64,000 nt of DNA from Candidatus Binatia bacterium (GTDB lineage: Bacteria; Desulfobacterota; Binatia; UBA9968; JAJDTQ01). The translations under genes were made by a program, and so were the position numbers. This document shows, in pieces, positions 42,801 through 51,488 of the stretch; position 1 is the first letter of the stretch, and every line of letters starts with the position of its first letter. Location: contig JAJEAI010000124.1 of assembly GCA_022824205.1 (NCBI GenBank), positions 1 to 64,000 on the forward strand, written 5' to 3'. Below the pieces are notes generated by a model. That model searched no databases and was not told the origin of the DNA. It saw only the letters and a list, made by a program, of their open reading frames with translations.

Positions 42801-42834
42801 TTAACGGCAGTTTTTGCCCCATGAGTCCTTGATG

Positions 42835-44904
42835 CTAACCTTTCGCCGTGATGATCAAGTTCTTGTAGTCGTCCACCCGTGCCTGCTGTTCCGGATGGAT
42901 CACCGTCGTTGTGTCCATCTGCTCCACCACCGCGGGGCCGGCCAGCGCGTGCCCCGGCTCCAGCCGGTCCCGGTCGTAGATGGGAGTGTCCTGAAAGCCC
43001 GGGTCGCGGCCGAAGAAGATCCGGCGCTCGCCCGTACGGGCGTCGTCGACGCTCTTTCCCGTGGCCGTGAACGGCGACAGCCGGGTCTGCGGCACCCGCC
43101 CCTCCGACACGAGCCGCACGCTCACCAGCTCCACCGGCTCCGACTCGGCCTTGTGGCCGTGGGCCTGCTCGTGCACCTCGTGGAAGCGCTGCTGCGCCAG
43201 CTCCATGTCCTCGGGCGCAAGCGGCGGGGTCGGACACGGCACCGTCAACTCGTAGCCTTGGCCGGCGTAACGCAGGTCCAGGTACGGCGTCAGCACGATG
43301 TCTTCTTCGGCGAAGCCCTCGCCGGACAGTTCCTCCCGCGCCTGCGCCCTGAGCTGGTCGAACAGCACGTTGATGTCGTCGGGCCCGAGTTCCTGCATGG
43401 GCGCCAGCTTGGAGCGCACATGGTCGTGCTTCACGTCCGACATGAGCAGGCCCAGCGCGGAGTTGACCCCCGGCGTCAGCGGCACGAGCAGCGTCGGGAT
43501 GCCCAGGTCCAGCGCCAGCCGCCCCGCGTGCATGGGGCCGGCGCCGCCGAAGGCCACCAGGGTGAACTCCCGTATGTCGTAGCCGCGCTGGGAAGACACC
43601 GCCTTGATGGCCTCTTCCATCTTCACGTTGATGATGCGGAGAATACCGTCGGCGGCCTCGTGGAGGCTCAGCCCCAGGGGCTTGGCGATGCGCTTCTCCA
43701 CAAGCGATTCCGCCTTGCCCTTGTCCAGGGTGAGCCGCCCGCCGAGGAAGTGGTCCGGGTCCAGCACTCCCAGGATGACGTTGGCGTCGGTGACGGTGGC
43801 GTTCTCGCCGCCCCGGTCGTAGCAGATAGGGCCGGGGTCGGCGCCGGCGCTGTCGGGTCCCACCTGGAGCGCCCCCACCGAGTCGATGCGCGCGATGGTG
43901 CCGCCGCCGGCGCTCACCGTGTGGATGTCGAGCATGGGCAGGCTGATGGGCCGCTGGCTGATGCGCCCCTGGGTGGTCACCACCGGACGCCGCTGGTGGA
44001 TCAGCGCCACGTCGCAACTGGTGCCGCCCATGTCGAAGGTGATGATGTTGTCGATGCCCACCTTGCCGCTGGCGCCCAGGGACGAGATCACGCCGCCCGC
44101 CGGGCCGGAGAGCACCGTGGCCACGGGGATGCGCGCCGAGGTCCTGAAGGTCGAGACGCCGCCGTTGGACTGCATGATGTAGAGCTGCGGCGTGTTTACC
44201 CCCATCTCCCGCAGGCGCGTCTCCAGCAAACCCAGGTAGCGGCTCATCACCGGCGCGATGTACGCGTTGATGACCGTCGTGCTCATGCGGTAGAACTCGC
44301 GGATCTGCGGCAGCACCTCGCACGACAGCGACAGGCTCGCCTCCGGAAACTCCTCGGCCATGACCTCCTTGACGGCCAGCTCGTGGTCGAGGTTCAGGAA
44401 GGAAAACAGGAAGCACACGGCCACGGACTCGACGCCCTTGGCCTTGAGCCGGCGGATGGCCTCCGCCGCCTGCGCCGGGTCCACCGGCGTGAGCGCGTTG
44501 CCCTGGAAATCAACCCGCTCGCGGACCTCCTCGGTGGTGTAGGGGGTGGCCAAGAGGCGCGGCTTCTCGAAAAAGAGATCGTAGGTCACCGGCCCGTAGC
44601 CCCGGCTCTGCTCCATGACCTCGTAGATGCCGCGGAAGCCCTCGGTCACCAGCAGCCCGGTGACCGCTCCCTTCTCCTCCAGGAGGGCGTTGGTGCCCAC
44701 GGTGGTGCCGTGGGAGAAGAAGCTGACGTCGCCGGCGGGGACGCCTCGGTCGAGCAACTCCCGGACCCCGTTGAGCACCGCCTGGAACGGCTCCTTCGGC
44801 GTCGACGGCACCTTGGTGATGCTGATCTCACCGCTGTCCTCGTTGAAGAATACGAAGTCGGAGAAGGTCCCGCCGGTGTCCACCGCTACTCGATATCGCG
44901 CCAT
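42835..44904 (-). CDS. Hydantoinase/oxoprolinase subunit A family protein
   Basis: MARYRVAVDTGGTFSDFVFFNEDSGEISITKVPSTP, FDMGGTSCDVALI, GGAGPMHA; start trimmed to 44904. Confidence 0.94.
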   Translation of the reverse strand: MARYRVAVDTGGTFSDFVFFNEDSGEISITKVPSTPKEPFQAVLNGVRELLDRGVPAGDVSFFSHGTTVGTNALLEEKGAVTGLLVTEGFRGIYEVMEQSRGYGPVTYDLFFEKPRLLATPYTTEEVRERVDFQGNALTPVDPAQAAEAIRRLKAKGVESVAVCFLFSFLNLDHELAVKEVMAEEFPEASLSLSCEVLPQIREFYRMSTTVINAYIAPVMSRYLGLLETRLREMGVNTPQLYIMQSNGGVSTFRTSARIPVATVLSGPAGGVISSLGASGKVGIDNIITFDMGGTSCDVALIHQRRPVVTTQGRISQRPISLPMLDIHTVSAGGGTIARIDSVGALQVGPDSAGADPGPICYDRGGENATVTDANVILGVLDPDHFLGGRLTLDKGKAESLVEKRIAKPLGLSLHEAADGILRIINVKMEEAIKAVSSQRGYDIREFTLVAFGGAGPMHAGRLALDLGIPTLLVPLTPGVNSALGLLMSDVKHDHVRSKLAPMQELGPDDINVLFDQLRAQAREELSGEGFAEEDIVLTPYLDLRYAGQGYELTVPCPTPPLAPEDMELAQQRFHEVHEQAHGHKAESEPVELVSVRLVSEGRVPQTRLSPFTATGKSVDDARTGERRIFFGRDPGFQDTPIYDRDRLEPGHALAGPAVVEQMDTTTVIHPEQQARVDDYKNLIITAKG

Positions 44905-45218
44905 TGGAGTTGCGTTAACACGATTCTTGGGGGCGTTCAAATCCGCCCCCGGCACGTCGCCGCCGGGCCGAAACACGGGCGCAAGAGCGCGCGGCCGGCT
45001 TGGCCCGGCCCGTATCCGGTGACCGCGGCTTGCCGGTGACAAGGGCTCCGGCGCGTGCGCGGCCGTCTTTCGCCGGCCGCCGCGGGGGTTGCGAGAGTAG
45101 GGGGCTCGAACCCGCCGTGTTGCTTGACAGTCGCCGCCGTTTCCCGATAGAGCAGTGCCAGAAAACTTCGCGGCCGCAGGCGCCGCCGCGGCGCCGCGGC
45201 GGCCGGAGAGGAGCACTC

Positions 45219-45989
45219 ATGATCGAAGGTTTGCAGGGCAAGGTGGTGATCGTCACGGGCGGCGGGCACGGCATCGGTCAGGCGTATTGTGAAGGGTTTA
45301 CCAAGTCCGGTTCGCGCGTGGTGGTGGCCGACATCGACAAGGACGCGGCGGAGTCGGTGGCCGCCGGCCTGGGCAAGATGAGCGAGGCGGGTTCCCTGGC
45401 GGTGCACGTGGACGTGGCCGACGACGACTCCACCAAGGAGATGGTGGCCAAGACCGTCGAGCAGTTCGGCCGGGTGGACGTGCTGGTGAACAACGCGTCG
45501 ATCTTCGCCACCATTCCCATGAACCGGGGCCGCATCGAGGAGATCAGCATCGAGGAATGGGACAAGCTCATGTCCGTGAACTTGAAGGGCGTGTTCCTGT
45601 GCTGCCGCGCGGTGCTGCCGCAGATGCGCCAGCAGAAGTCCGGCAAGATCATCAACGTGGCCTCCGGCACCGCGCTCTCCGGTCCTCCCGGACGGATTCA
45701 CTACGTGGCCTCCAAGGCCGGCGTCATGGGCTTCAGCCGCACCCTGGCGCGGGAGGTGGGAGACGACAACATCCAGGTCAACATCCTGTGTCCCGGCTCG
45801 ACCCTGTCCGAGGTGAACCCCACCGAGGAGATCGTCAAGATGCGCGAGAGCAGCATCGGCCAGCGCGCCATCAAGCGCGTCCAGGTGCCCCAGGACCTCG
45901 TCGGCGGCGTGCTGTTCATGGCCTCGCCCCTGGCCGACTTCATGACCGGCCAGACTCTGGTGGTGGACGGCGGCCAGAACATGCACTGA
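45219..45989 (+). CDS. Short-chain dehydrogenase/reductase
   Basis: VVIVTGGGHGIGQAYCEGF, LVNNAS, YVASKAGVMGFSRTLARE, PLADFMTGQTLVVDGGQNMH. Confidence 0.94.
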   Translation: MIEGLQGKVVIVTGGGHGIGQAYCEGFTKSGSRVVVADIDKDAAESVAAGLGKMSEAGSLAVHVDVADDDSTKEMVAKTVEQFGRVDVLVNNASIFATIPMNRGRIEEISIEEWDKLMSVNLKGVFLCCRAVLPQMRQQKSGKIINVASGTALSGPPGRIHYVASKAGVMGFSRTLAREVGDDNIQVNILCPGSTLSEVNPTEEIVKMRESSIGQRAIKRVQVPQDLVGGVLFMASPLADFMTGQTLVVDGGQNMH

Positions 45990-46014
45990 CGTCCAAGGGC
46001 GGGACACGACCACG

Positions 46015-46065
46015 ACGTCATTCCCGCCCCCGCCCCTGGATTCCCGCTTCCGCGGGAATGACGAT
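46015..46065. repeat. Partial/deleted copy of the palindromic repeat
   Basis: GACGTCATTCCCGCCCCCGCCCCTGGATTCCCGCTTCCGCGGGAATGACG; a further half arm at ~46090-46110. Confidence 0.8.
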
Positions 46066-46134
46066 TCGGGGGGTATCAGCGTTGACACCGCCTCGGAAGC
46101 GGGAATCCGGGCGGGATGAGGCGGGGCAGGGCGC

Positions 46135-47535
46135 ATGGCTGGGCACGCCAACCACGGACACGCCGGCACCATCGGCCGGCTCGTTGACCTGCTCGGCCGG
46201 GACGCCGTCCTCACCGGCGCCGCCGATCTGGATCTGTACGCTTGGGATGCCCTGAGCCACAGCCGCATCCACCCCGCGCACCCCATCGTTCCCGTTCATC
46301 CTCTGTGTGTCTGCACGCCGGCCGACACCGCCGAGGTCCAGGCCGTGGTACGGCTGGCCAACGAGGTCCGGGTGCCGTTGGTACCCTATGGCGGCGGCTC
46401 CGGGCTCATGGGCGCGGCCGCCTCCCTTGCGCCGGGCATCGTCGCGGACCTGCGGCGGATGAACGCCGTCCTCGAAATCGACGCGGACTCGCGCACCGCA
46501 CGGGTCCAGGCCGGGGCCGTGCTGGAGACCGTGGACGCGGAGTTGCACGGCTCGGGCCTCATGCTGGGCCACGATCCCTGGACATTGCCGGTGGCCACGG
46601 TGGGTGGCACCGTTTCCACCGACGGTCTCGGTTACCGGGGCGGCAAGTACGGCTCCATGGGCAACCAGGTGCTGGGTCTGGAGGCGGTGCTGCCCCAGGG
46701 AGATGTGTGCCGCACTCCCGCCGTGAGCAAGCACTCCACCGGCGTCGATCTCAAGCACCTGTTCATCGGCGGCGAAGGCTGCTTCGGGATCGTCACCGAG
46801 GTGACGCTCCGGGTCTTCCCGGTCCCGGAGGCGCGCTCCCTCCATGCCCTGCGGTTCGACTCGTTCGCCGCGGGCTTCGATGCGGTGTGTGACCTGACCC
46901 GCGCCGGCTGCCGGCCCATTCTTTTCGACTACGGCGACGAGACCGAGGACCCGGACGGGCCGTCGATCCTCTTTCTGGGCTTCGAAGGGAACCCGGATCT
47001 GGCGGCCGCGGAAGAACACGTGGCCCTGGACGCCTGCGGGCGCCGCGGTTCCCACGAACTCGCGGCCGAACGGGCGGAGCATTTCTGGCGGGAACGCCAC
47101 TCCGCGGCCCGGCGCTTCGCCGCGAACCGGACCGAGCGCCGCAAGCGCGGCCAGGCCGGGGCGCATCAGGACTGGGTGCACGTGGCCCTGCCGGCATCGC
47201 GGGTGCTGACCTTCCGGCGCGAGGCCATCGCCCTGGCCGCGGCCCGCGGGGTGCGTTTCCGCGACAGTGGGCTCTGGACCGGCCCGGAATTGTTTTCCCT
47301 GCGGCTGGCGAAGGAGGGGGGCGACCGGGCGCGCGTCGAGCTTGGCGACACGGTGGCGGCTTTGCTGGATCGTGTCCACGCTTACGGCGGGTCCGTGGAA
47401 TATTGCCACGGCGTGGGCGTCAAGCTCGCCCCCTTCATGGTCCGGGAGCATGGCCAAAGCCTGGATCTGATGCGTTCGCTCAAACGCTGCATGGACCCCA
47501 ACGGCATCATGAATCCCGGCAAGCTGGGCCTGTGA
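46135..47535 (+). CDS. FAD-binding oxidoreductase (GlcD/AGPS-like FAD/FMN dehydrogenase)
   Basis: VPLVPYGGGSGLMGAA, GTVSTDGLGYRGGKYGSMGNQVLGLEAVL, C-terminal MDPNGIMNPGKLGL. Confidence 0.92.
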   Translation: MAGHANHGHAGTIGRLVDLLGRDAVLTGAADLDLYAWDALSHSRIHPAHPIVPVHPLCVCTPADTAEVQAVVRLANEVRVPLVPYGGGSGLMGAAASLAPGIVADLRRMNAVLEIDADSRTARVQAGAVLETVDAELHGSGLMLGHDPWTLPVATVGGTVSTDGLGYRGGKYGSMGNQVLGLEAVLPQGDVCRTPAVSKHSTGVDLKHLFIGGEGCFGIVTEVTLRVFPVPEARSLHALRFDSFAAGFDAVCDLTRAGCRPILFDYGDETEDPDGPSILFLGFEGNPDLAAAEEHVALDACGRRGSHELAAERAEHFWRERHSAARRFAANRTERRKRGQAGAHQDWVHVALPASRVLTFRREAIALAAARGVRFRDSGLWTGPELFSLRLAKEGGDRARVELGDTVAALLDRVHAYGGSVEYCHGVGVKLAPFMVREHGQSLDLMRSLKRCMDPNGIMNPGKLGL

Positions 47536-47659
47536 CGCGATCCGCCCGTTTCGTGTCGTGCACGCCGCCTTTGACAATCCCGTCAAATGTCGATACCCTC
47601 GCATTCAGGAATGAGACGACGAATCCATCGGATACGGGCAGACAGCCTGAACGGCCAAG

Positions 47660-47695
47660 AAGGAACTGCACCCACGGGGGCGGTTCCTTTTTTTG
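47660..47695 (+). terminator. Rho-independent terminator
   Basis: AAGGAACTGCACCCACGGGGGCGGTTCC followed by TTTTTTTT. Confidence 0.75.
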
Positions 47696-47722
47696 TCGGA
47701 CTGGCGCCGACGGGAGGGCACC

Positions 47723-48457
47723 GTGTTGCGTGAGCAGTTGGAAACACTCGCGGTTCTGCAAGGCATCGATCTCGAAGTGAAGGAACACAAGGACGCGCAG
47801 ACTGAACGGCGCCAGGAGATCGACAAGCGCGAGCGCGATATCGCCAGACTCGCGGCCGAGGTAAAGACGTTGAGGGAGGCGTGGGCGGAGCGGGACCGCG
47901 TGCGCCGGGACAAGGAGCATGTCATCCACGACGCCAACCGGAAGGCCACCGACAAGCGCATGCGCATGAGCCACGTGAAGAATCTCAAGGAACTGCAGGC
48001 GCTCCAGCGGGAGATCGGCGTCATCAAGGAGTCCAACGCCATCCTGGAAGAGGAACTACTCGAGGTGCTGACCGACCAGGAGGAACACGAGGGGGTACTC
48101 AAGCAGAAGGAAGAGGAGCTGAGCACACTCCAGGACGACTGGAACGGGCGAAAAGGACCCTTGGAGCAGGAGATCGCGGACCTGGAGCACAAGATCGACC
48201 AGACGCGCGACCTGCGCGCGGCCACCGCGTCCCGTCTGAACGGCGATCTGGTCGACCGCTACGAGTTGTTGTTCAACCGGCGCGGCGGCACGGCGGTGGT
48301 GGTGGTGTCGTCCGCCATCTGCCAAGCCTGTTACATGAACATCCCACCGCAACTTTGGAATGACGTGCTGCGCAACGAGCGCGTGAACCTCTGCCCCAGT
48401 TGCCAGCGCATACTGTTCTACAACCCGCCGGCACCGGAACAGGGCGGGCAGCCGTAG
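47723..48457 (+). CDS. Coiled-coil protein with C-terminal C4 zinc ribbon (CT398/CdsZ-like)
   Basis: Long coiled coil; CQACYMNIPPQLWNDVLRNERVNLCPSCQRILFY; GTG start at 47723. Confidence 0.85.
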   Translation: MLREQLETLAVLQGIDLEVKEHKDAQTERRQEIDKRERDIARLAAEVKTLREAWAERDRVRRDKEHVIHDANRKATDKRMRMSHVKNLKELQALQREIGVIKESNAILEEELLEVLTDQEEHEGVLKQKEEELSTLQDDWNGRKGPLEQEIADLEHKIDQTRDLRAATASRLNGDLVDRYELLFNRRGGTAVVVVSSAICQACYMNIPPQLWNDVLRNERVNLCPSCQRILFYNPPAPEQGGQP

Positions 48458-48459
48458 TG

Positions 48460-48499
48460 TCGCGTCCCGCAAATCAGTGGCATGATTTGCGGGACGCGA
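48460..48499. repeat. Perfect 17-bp inverted repeat with 6-nt loop
   Basis: TCGCGTCCCGCAAATCA-gtggca-TGATTTGCGGGACGCGA. Confidence 0.9.
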
Positions 48500-48566
48500 T
48501 ACCGGCGTTGCACAAACCGCTCCCGCCGGGGTTGCATCCGCGCCGTTGAGACGGGAAACTGTGTCT

Positions 48567-48949
48567 GGACCAGCGGACCAGACGGTCGCCTCCGCGCCTT
48601 GCGTGGAGGAGGAAAGTCCGGACTCCACAGGACAGGGTGGCCGTTAACGGCGGCCTCGAGCGATCGGGGGAAAGTGCCACAGAAAACACACCGCCCGGTG
48701 GGTTCCGGCCATACGCCGGTCCTCCGGGTAAGGTTGAAAAGGCGAGGTAAGAGCTCACCGGTCCGCCAGTGATGGCGGATGCTTGGTAAACCCCACCCGG
48801 AGCAAGACCAAATAGGAGGGTTGGGTCGTCCGCCCGAAGCCCTCGGGTAAGGTCGCTGGACCCCGCGAGCAATCGCGGGGCTAGATGAATGACCGTCCCG
48901 CTTCTCGTTGGGAAGTGCGACAGAATCCGGCTTACCGGTCCGCTGGTCC
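48567..48949 (+). ncRNA. rnpB: RNase P RNA (bacterial type A)
   Basis: Conserved GAGGAAAGTCCGGACTCCACAGGACAGGGTGG, GTAAACCCCACCCGGAGCAAGACCAAATAGG, AGATGAATGACCGTCC, CGACAGAATCCGGCTTACCG; termini GGACCAGCGGACC/GGTCCGCTGGTCC pair perfectly. Confidence 0.95.
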
Positions 48950-49208
48950 CCCTCCCGCCGTCACCCGGCGATCCACCACGCACGGCCACCACCGTTCCAC
49001 GCTGTCCCGCGGCAGGGCCGCGTCCGCCGTTCCGCTCCGCTCCCGAGAATTTTTTTCGCGCGCCGAGGCGCGAGAATGAGTTCTCCAGCCCACATCTTGT
49101 GGCAGGCTTGCCCCGCCCGGCGCTGCCATACCCAGATATAGGAAAAAACCGTGCCGTTCCGCGTCGGTTTGGTGCCTCGTCAAACGCCGAAAATGTGACG
49201 TTTTCGTG

Positions 49209-49237
49209 TTGACGAGGGGTTGGCGCGACGGTATATT
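49209..49237 (+). promoter_or_regulatory. Sigma-70-like promoter of mraZ/dcw cluster
   Basis: TTGACG (49209-49214), 17-nt spacer, TATATT (49232-49237). Confidence 0.75.
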
Positions 49238-49246
49238 CGCGTCAGG

Positions 49247-49271
49247 TGGGATAAAGTGGGATAAAATCCCA
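49247..49271 (+). promoter_or_regulatory. MraZ-binding repeats
   Basis: TGGGA-TAAAG-TGGGA-TAAAA-TCCCA: two direct TGGGA boxes at 5-nt spacing and an inverted third. Confidence 0.8.
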
Positions 49272-49281
49272 TGAGAGATCC

Positions 49282-49734
49282 ATGTTTCGCGGACGTTACG
49301 AGCATACGGTCGATACCAAGGGTCGTCTGAGCATTCCGGCCAAGTATCGCGAAATCCTCCTCGGCAAGGGAGATGACCGCCTTATTATCACAAACTTTGT
49401 GGTCAGCTCCAAGCGTTGTCTGGACGTCTACCCGCTCGACGAATGGGCGGCGCTGGAGGAGGCGGTGCGCCAGCGCCCCAAGTTCGACCCCAACATGGTG
49501 CGGTTTCAGACCTACTACCTGGGTGGGGCGGTGGAATGCGAGGTGGACACCCACGGACGCATTCTCATCCCGCCCACGTTGCGCAAGTACGCGGACCTCA
49601 AACGCAACGTCATGCTGGTGTCCGCGGGCGAGAAGTTTCGCATCTGGGACAAGGGCGCCTGGGATCAGGTGTTCACGGAGGCTGAAGAGCAACTCATGGA
49701 AGATCCGGGATCCTTCTCGGACCTGGGCCTGTAA
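49282..49734 (+). CDS. mraZ: Transcriptional regulator MraZ
   Basis: MFRGRYEHTVDTKGRLSIPAKYREIL, CEVDTHGRILIPPTLRKYADL. Confidence 0.96.
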   Translation: MFRGRYEHTVDTKGRLSIPAKYREILLGKGDDRLIITNFVVSSKRCLDVYPLDEWAALEEAVRQRPKFDPNMVRFQTYYLGGAVECEVDTHGRILIPPTLRKYADLKRNVMLVSAGEKFRIWDKGAWDQVFTEAEEQLMEDPGSFSDLGL

Positions 49735-49768
49735 GTCTCGAGGCGGTACCGGAAGAAAGGAGCGATCC

Positions 49769-50137
49769 ATGATCGGACTCGACCGAAAGGCCATTCAGGA
49801 TATCGCCGTCATCGACGTCAACGGCGATATCGACCTCCGGGAGATGGTGCGGATCAAGGACATGATCGGCGGCCTGATCGAGAAGGAACGGCACAAGGTG
49901 GTGCTGAACCTCAAGGCCGTGGACCACATCAACTACCTCAGCATCGGAGTCCTGCTGGATCGTCTCAGACTGCTGCGGGAGATGAACGGTGACCTGAAAC
50001 TCTCCGGCATGAGCCCCTACCTGAAGGACATCTTCCGCGTGGTGGGCATGGACGGGGTGTTCGAATACTACGCTTCGCTCGACGAGGCCATCGAGAGCTT
50101 CGACGATGATTGGGAGGGAGCGGCCACCTGTCATTGA
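49769..50137 (+). CDS. STAS domain protein (anti-sigma factor antagonist-like)
   Basis: IAVIDVNGDIDLREMVRIKDMIGGLIEKERHKVVLNLKAVDHINYLSIGVLLDRL; start trimmed to ATG 49769. Confidence 0.85.
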   Translation: MIGLDRKAIQDIAVIDVNGDIDLREMVRIKDMIGGLIEKERHKVVLNLKAVDHINYLSIGVLLDRLRLLREMNGDLKLSGMSPYLKDIFRVVGMDGVFEYYASLDEAIESFDDDWEGAATCH

Positions 50138-50149
50138 CCGGCTGCCGCC

Positions 50150-51094
50150 ATGAGCTACGCGCACGAGCCCGTGATGCTTGACGAGGTGCTGGAGATACTC
50201 GCGCCGGCGCCGGCGCGGCGATATCTGGACGCCACCGTGGGGGGCGGCGGACACGCGCGCGCGATCCTGCGCCGGTCGTCCCCGGACGGCGAGCTGTTGG
50301 GGCTCGATTGGGACGACGCGGCCATCGACGCTGCGGGCCGTGCCCTGGCCGGCTACGGTGGGCGCGTGACTCTCCGCCGGGCGGGATTCACCGAGGCGCG
50401 AGCGGTGCTGGAGGAGTCCGGTTGGACGGGCGTGGACGGCATGCTGCTGGACCTGGGGCTGTCCTCGCATCACCTCGACGTTCCCGACAGGGGCTTCGGC
50501 TTCGCGCGCGATGCGCGGCTCGACATGCGCATGGACCGGCGCCGTTCGCCGGACGCGCACGAGCTGGTGAACACGCTGTCGGTGGGCGAGCTTGAGAAAC
50601 TGATACGCGACTTCGGCGAGGAGCCCGGAGCGCGCCGGATCGCGCGGGCGATTGACGCCGAACGACGCAGGGGGACCATCGAGACCACCCGGCAACTGGC
50701 CGAGACCGTCGCTCGCGCCGCGGGCGGCCGCCAACGCGGTACGCGCGCGCACGTGACACATCCGGCCACCCGCACGTTCCAGGCGTTGCGCATCGCCGTG
50801 AACCGGGAGCTGGAAAACCTGGAGACGTTTCTCGACTCGGCCTACGAGATGCTGCGCGCCGGCGGCCGGCTCGTCATCATCTCGTTTCATTCGCTGGAGG
50901 ACCGGCTGGTCAAGCGCGCCTTCCACAAGTGGGGTCTGGATTGCGTGTGTCCGCCGCGCCTCCCCGGGTGTGTTTGCGGCTGGAACCGCAAGGCCACCAC
51001 CGTCACGCGCAAGCCCCGGGTACCCGGGGAAGCGGAGGTGCGGGCCAACCCCCGGGCGCGCTCGGCCCGGCTCCGGGCGGTGGAAAGGGTGTAG
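50150..51094 (+). CDS. rsmH: 16S rRNA (cytosine(1402)-N(4))-methyltransferase
   Basis: HEPVMLDEVLE, YLDATVGGGGHARAIL, LLDLGLSSHHLDVPDRGFGF, HSLEDRLVKRAF. Confidence 0.96.
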   Translation: MSYAHEPVMLDEVLEILAPAPARRYLDATVGGGGHARAILRRSSPDGELLGLDWDDAAIDAAGRALAGYGGRVTLRRAGFTEARAVLEESGWTGVDGMLLDLGLSSHHLDVPDRGFGFARDARLDMRMDRRRSPDAHELVNTLSVGELEKLIRDFGEEPGARRIARAIDAERRRGTIETTRQLAETVARAAGGRQRGTRAHVTHPATRTFQALRIAVNRELENLETFLDSAYEMLRAGGRLVIISFHSLEDRLVKRAFHKWGLDCVCPPRLPGCVCGWNRKATTVTRKPRVPGEAEVRANPRARSARLRAVERV

Positions 51095-51140
51095 CGGCAC
51101 AAGGGAACGCCGGCCTTGGCGCGGATATCGAGGAGGGTTG

Positions 51141-51488
51141 ATGTTCAAATCCAGGCAGGAACCGACCAGGGAAACAGGCGTTCTCGATCAGCAGGAGGTG
51201 GCCGAGGCCCGGGCCGCGGCGCGGCGCAGCGATGCGTTGCTGCCCATCGTGTTGAGCTGCCTGCTGGTGGCCTTGGCGTTGCTGCTGGTGTGGCAGCGCC
51301 TTCGCGTCGTGCAATTGGGGTACGTGCTCTCCACCGCCGCCAAGCTGGAGCGCCGGCTGGAGCAGACGAATCGCGAATTGAAGCTGGAGTTGGGGTCGCT
51401 GACGGCTCCCGACCGCGTCGAGACCATGGCGCGCAAGCGTCTCGGACTCAAGGACCCGGACGGTAAGCAAATCGTCATCGTGCCATGA
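51141..51488 (+). CDS. ftsL: Cell division protein FtsL-like
   Basis: Single TM then coiled coil; APDRVETMARKRLGLKDPDGKQIVIV; position between rsmH and ftsI. Confidence 0.82.
   Translation: MFKSRQEPTRETGVLDQQEVAEARAAARRSDALLPIVLSCLLVALALLLVWQRLRVVQLGYVLSTAAKLERRLEQTNRELKLELGSLTAPDRVETMARKRLGLKDPDGKQIVIVP

Noticed and set aside
44905-45218. Possible TTGACA promoter at ~45124 upstream of the SDR gene
   Set aside because: A clear -10 at proper spacing was not convincing; left uncalled.
48889-49212. Overlapping ORFs between rnpB and mraZ
   Set aside because: Overlap the rnpB 3' end and the mraZ promoter region; no domain signal.
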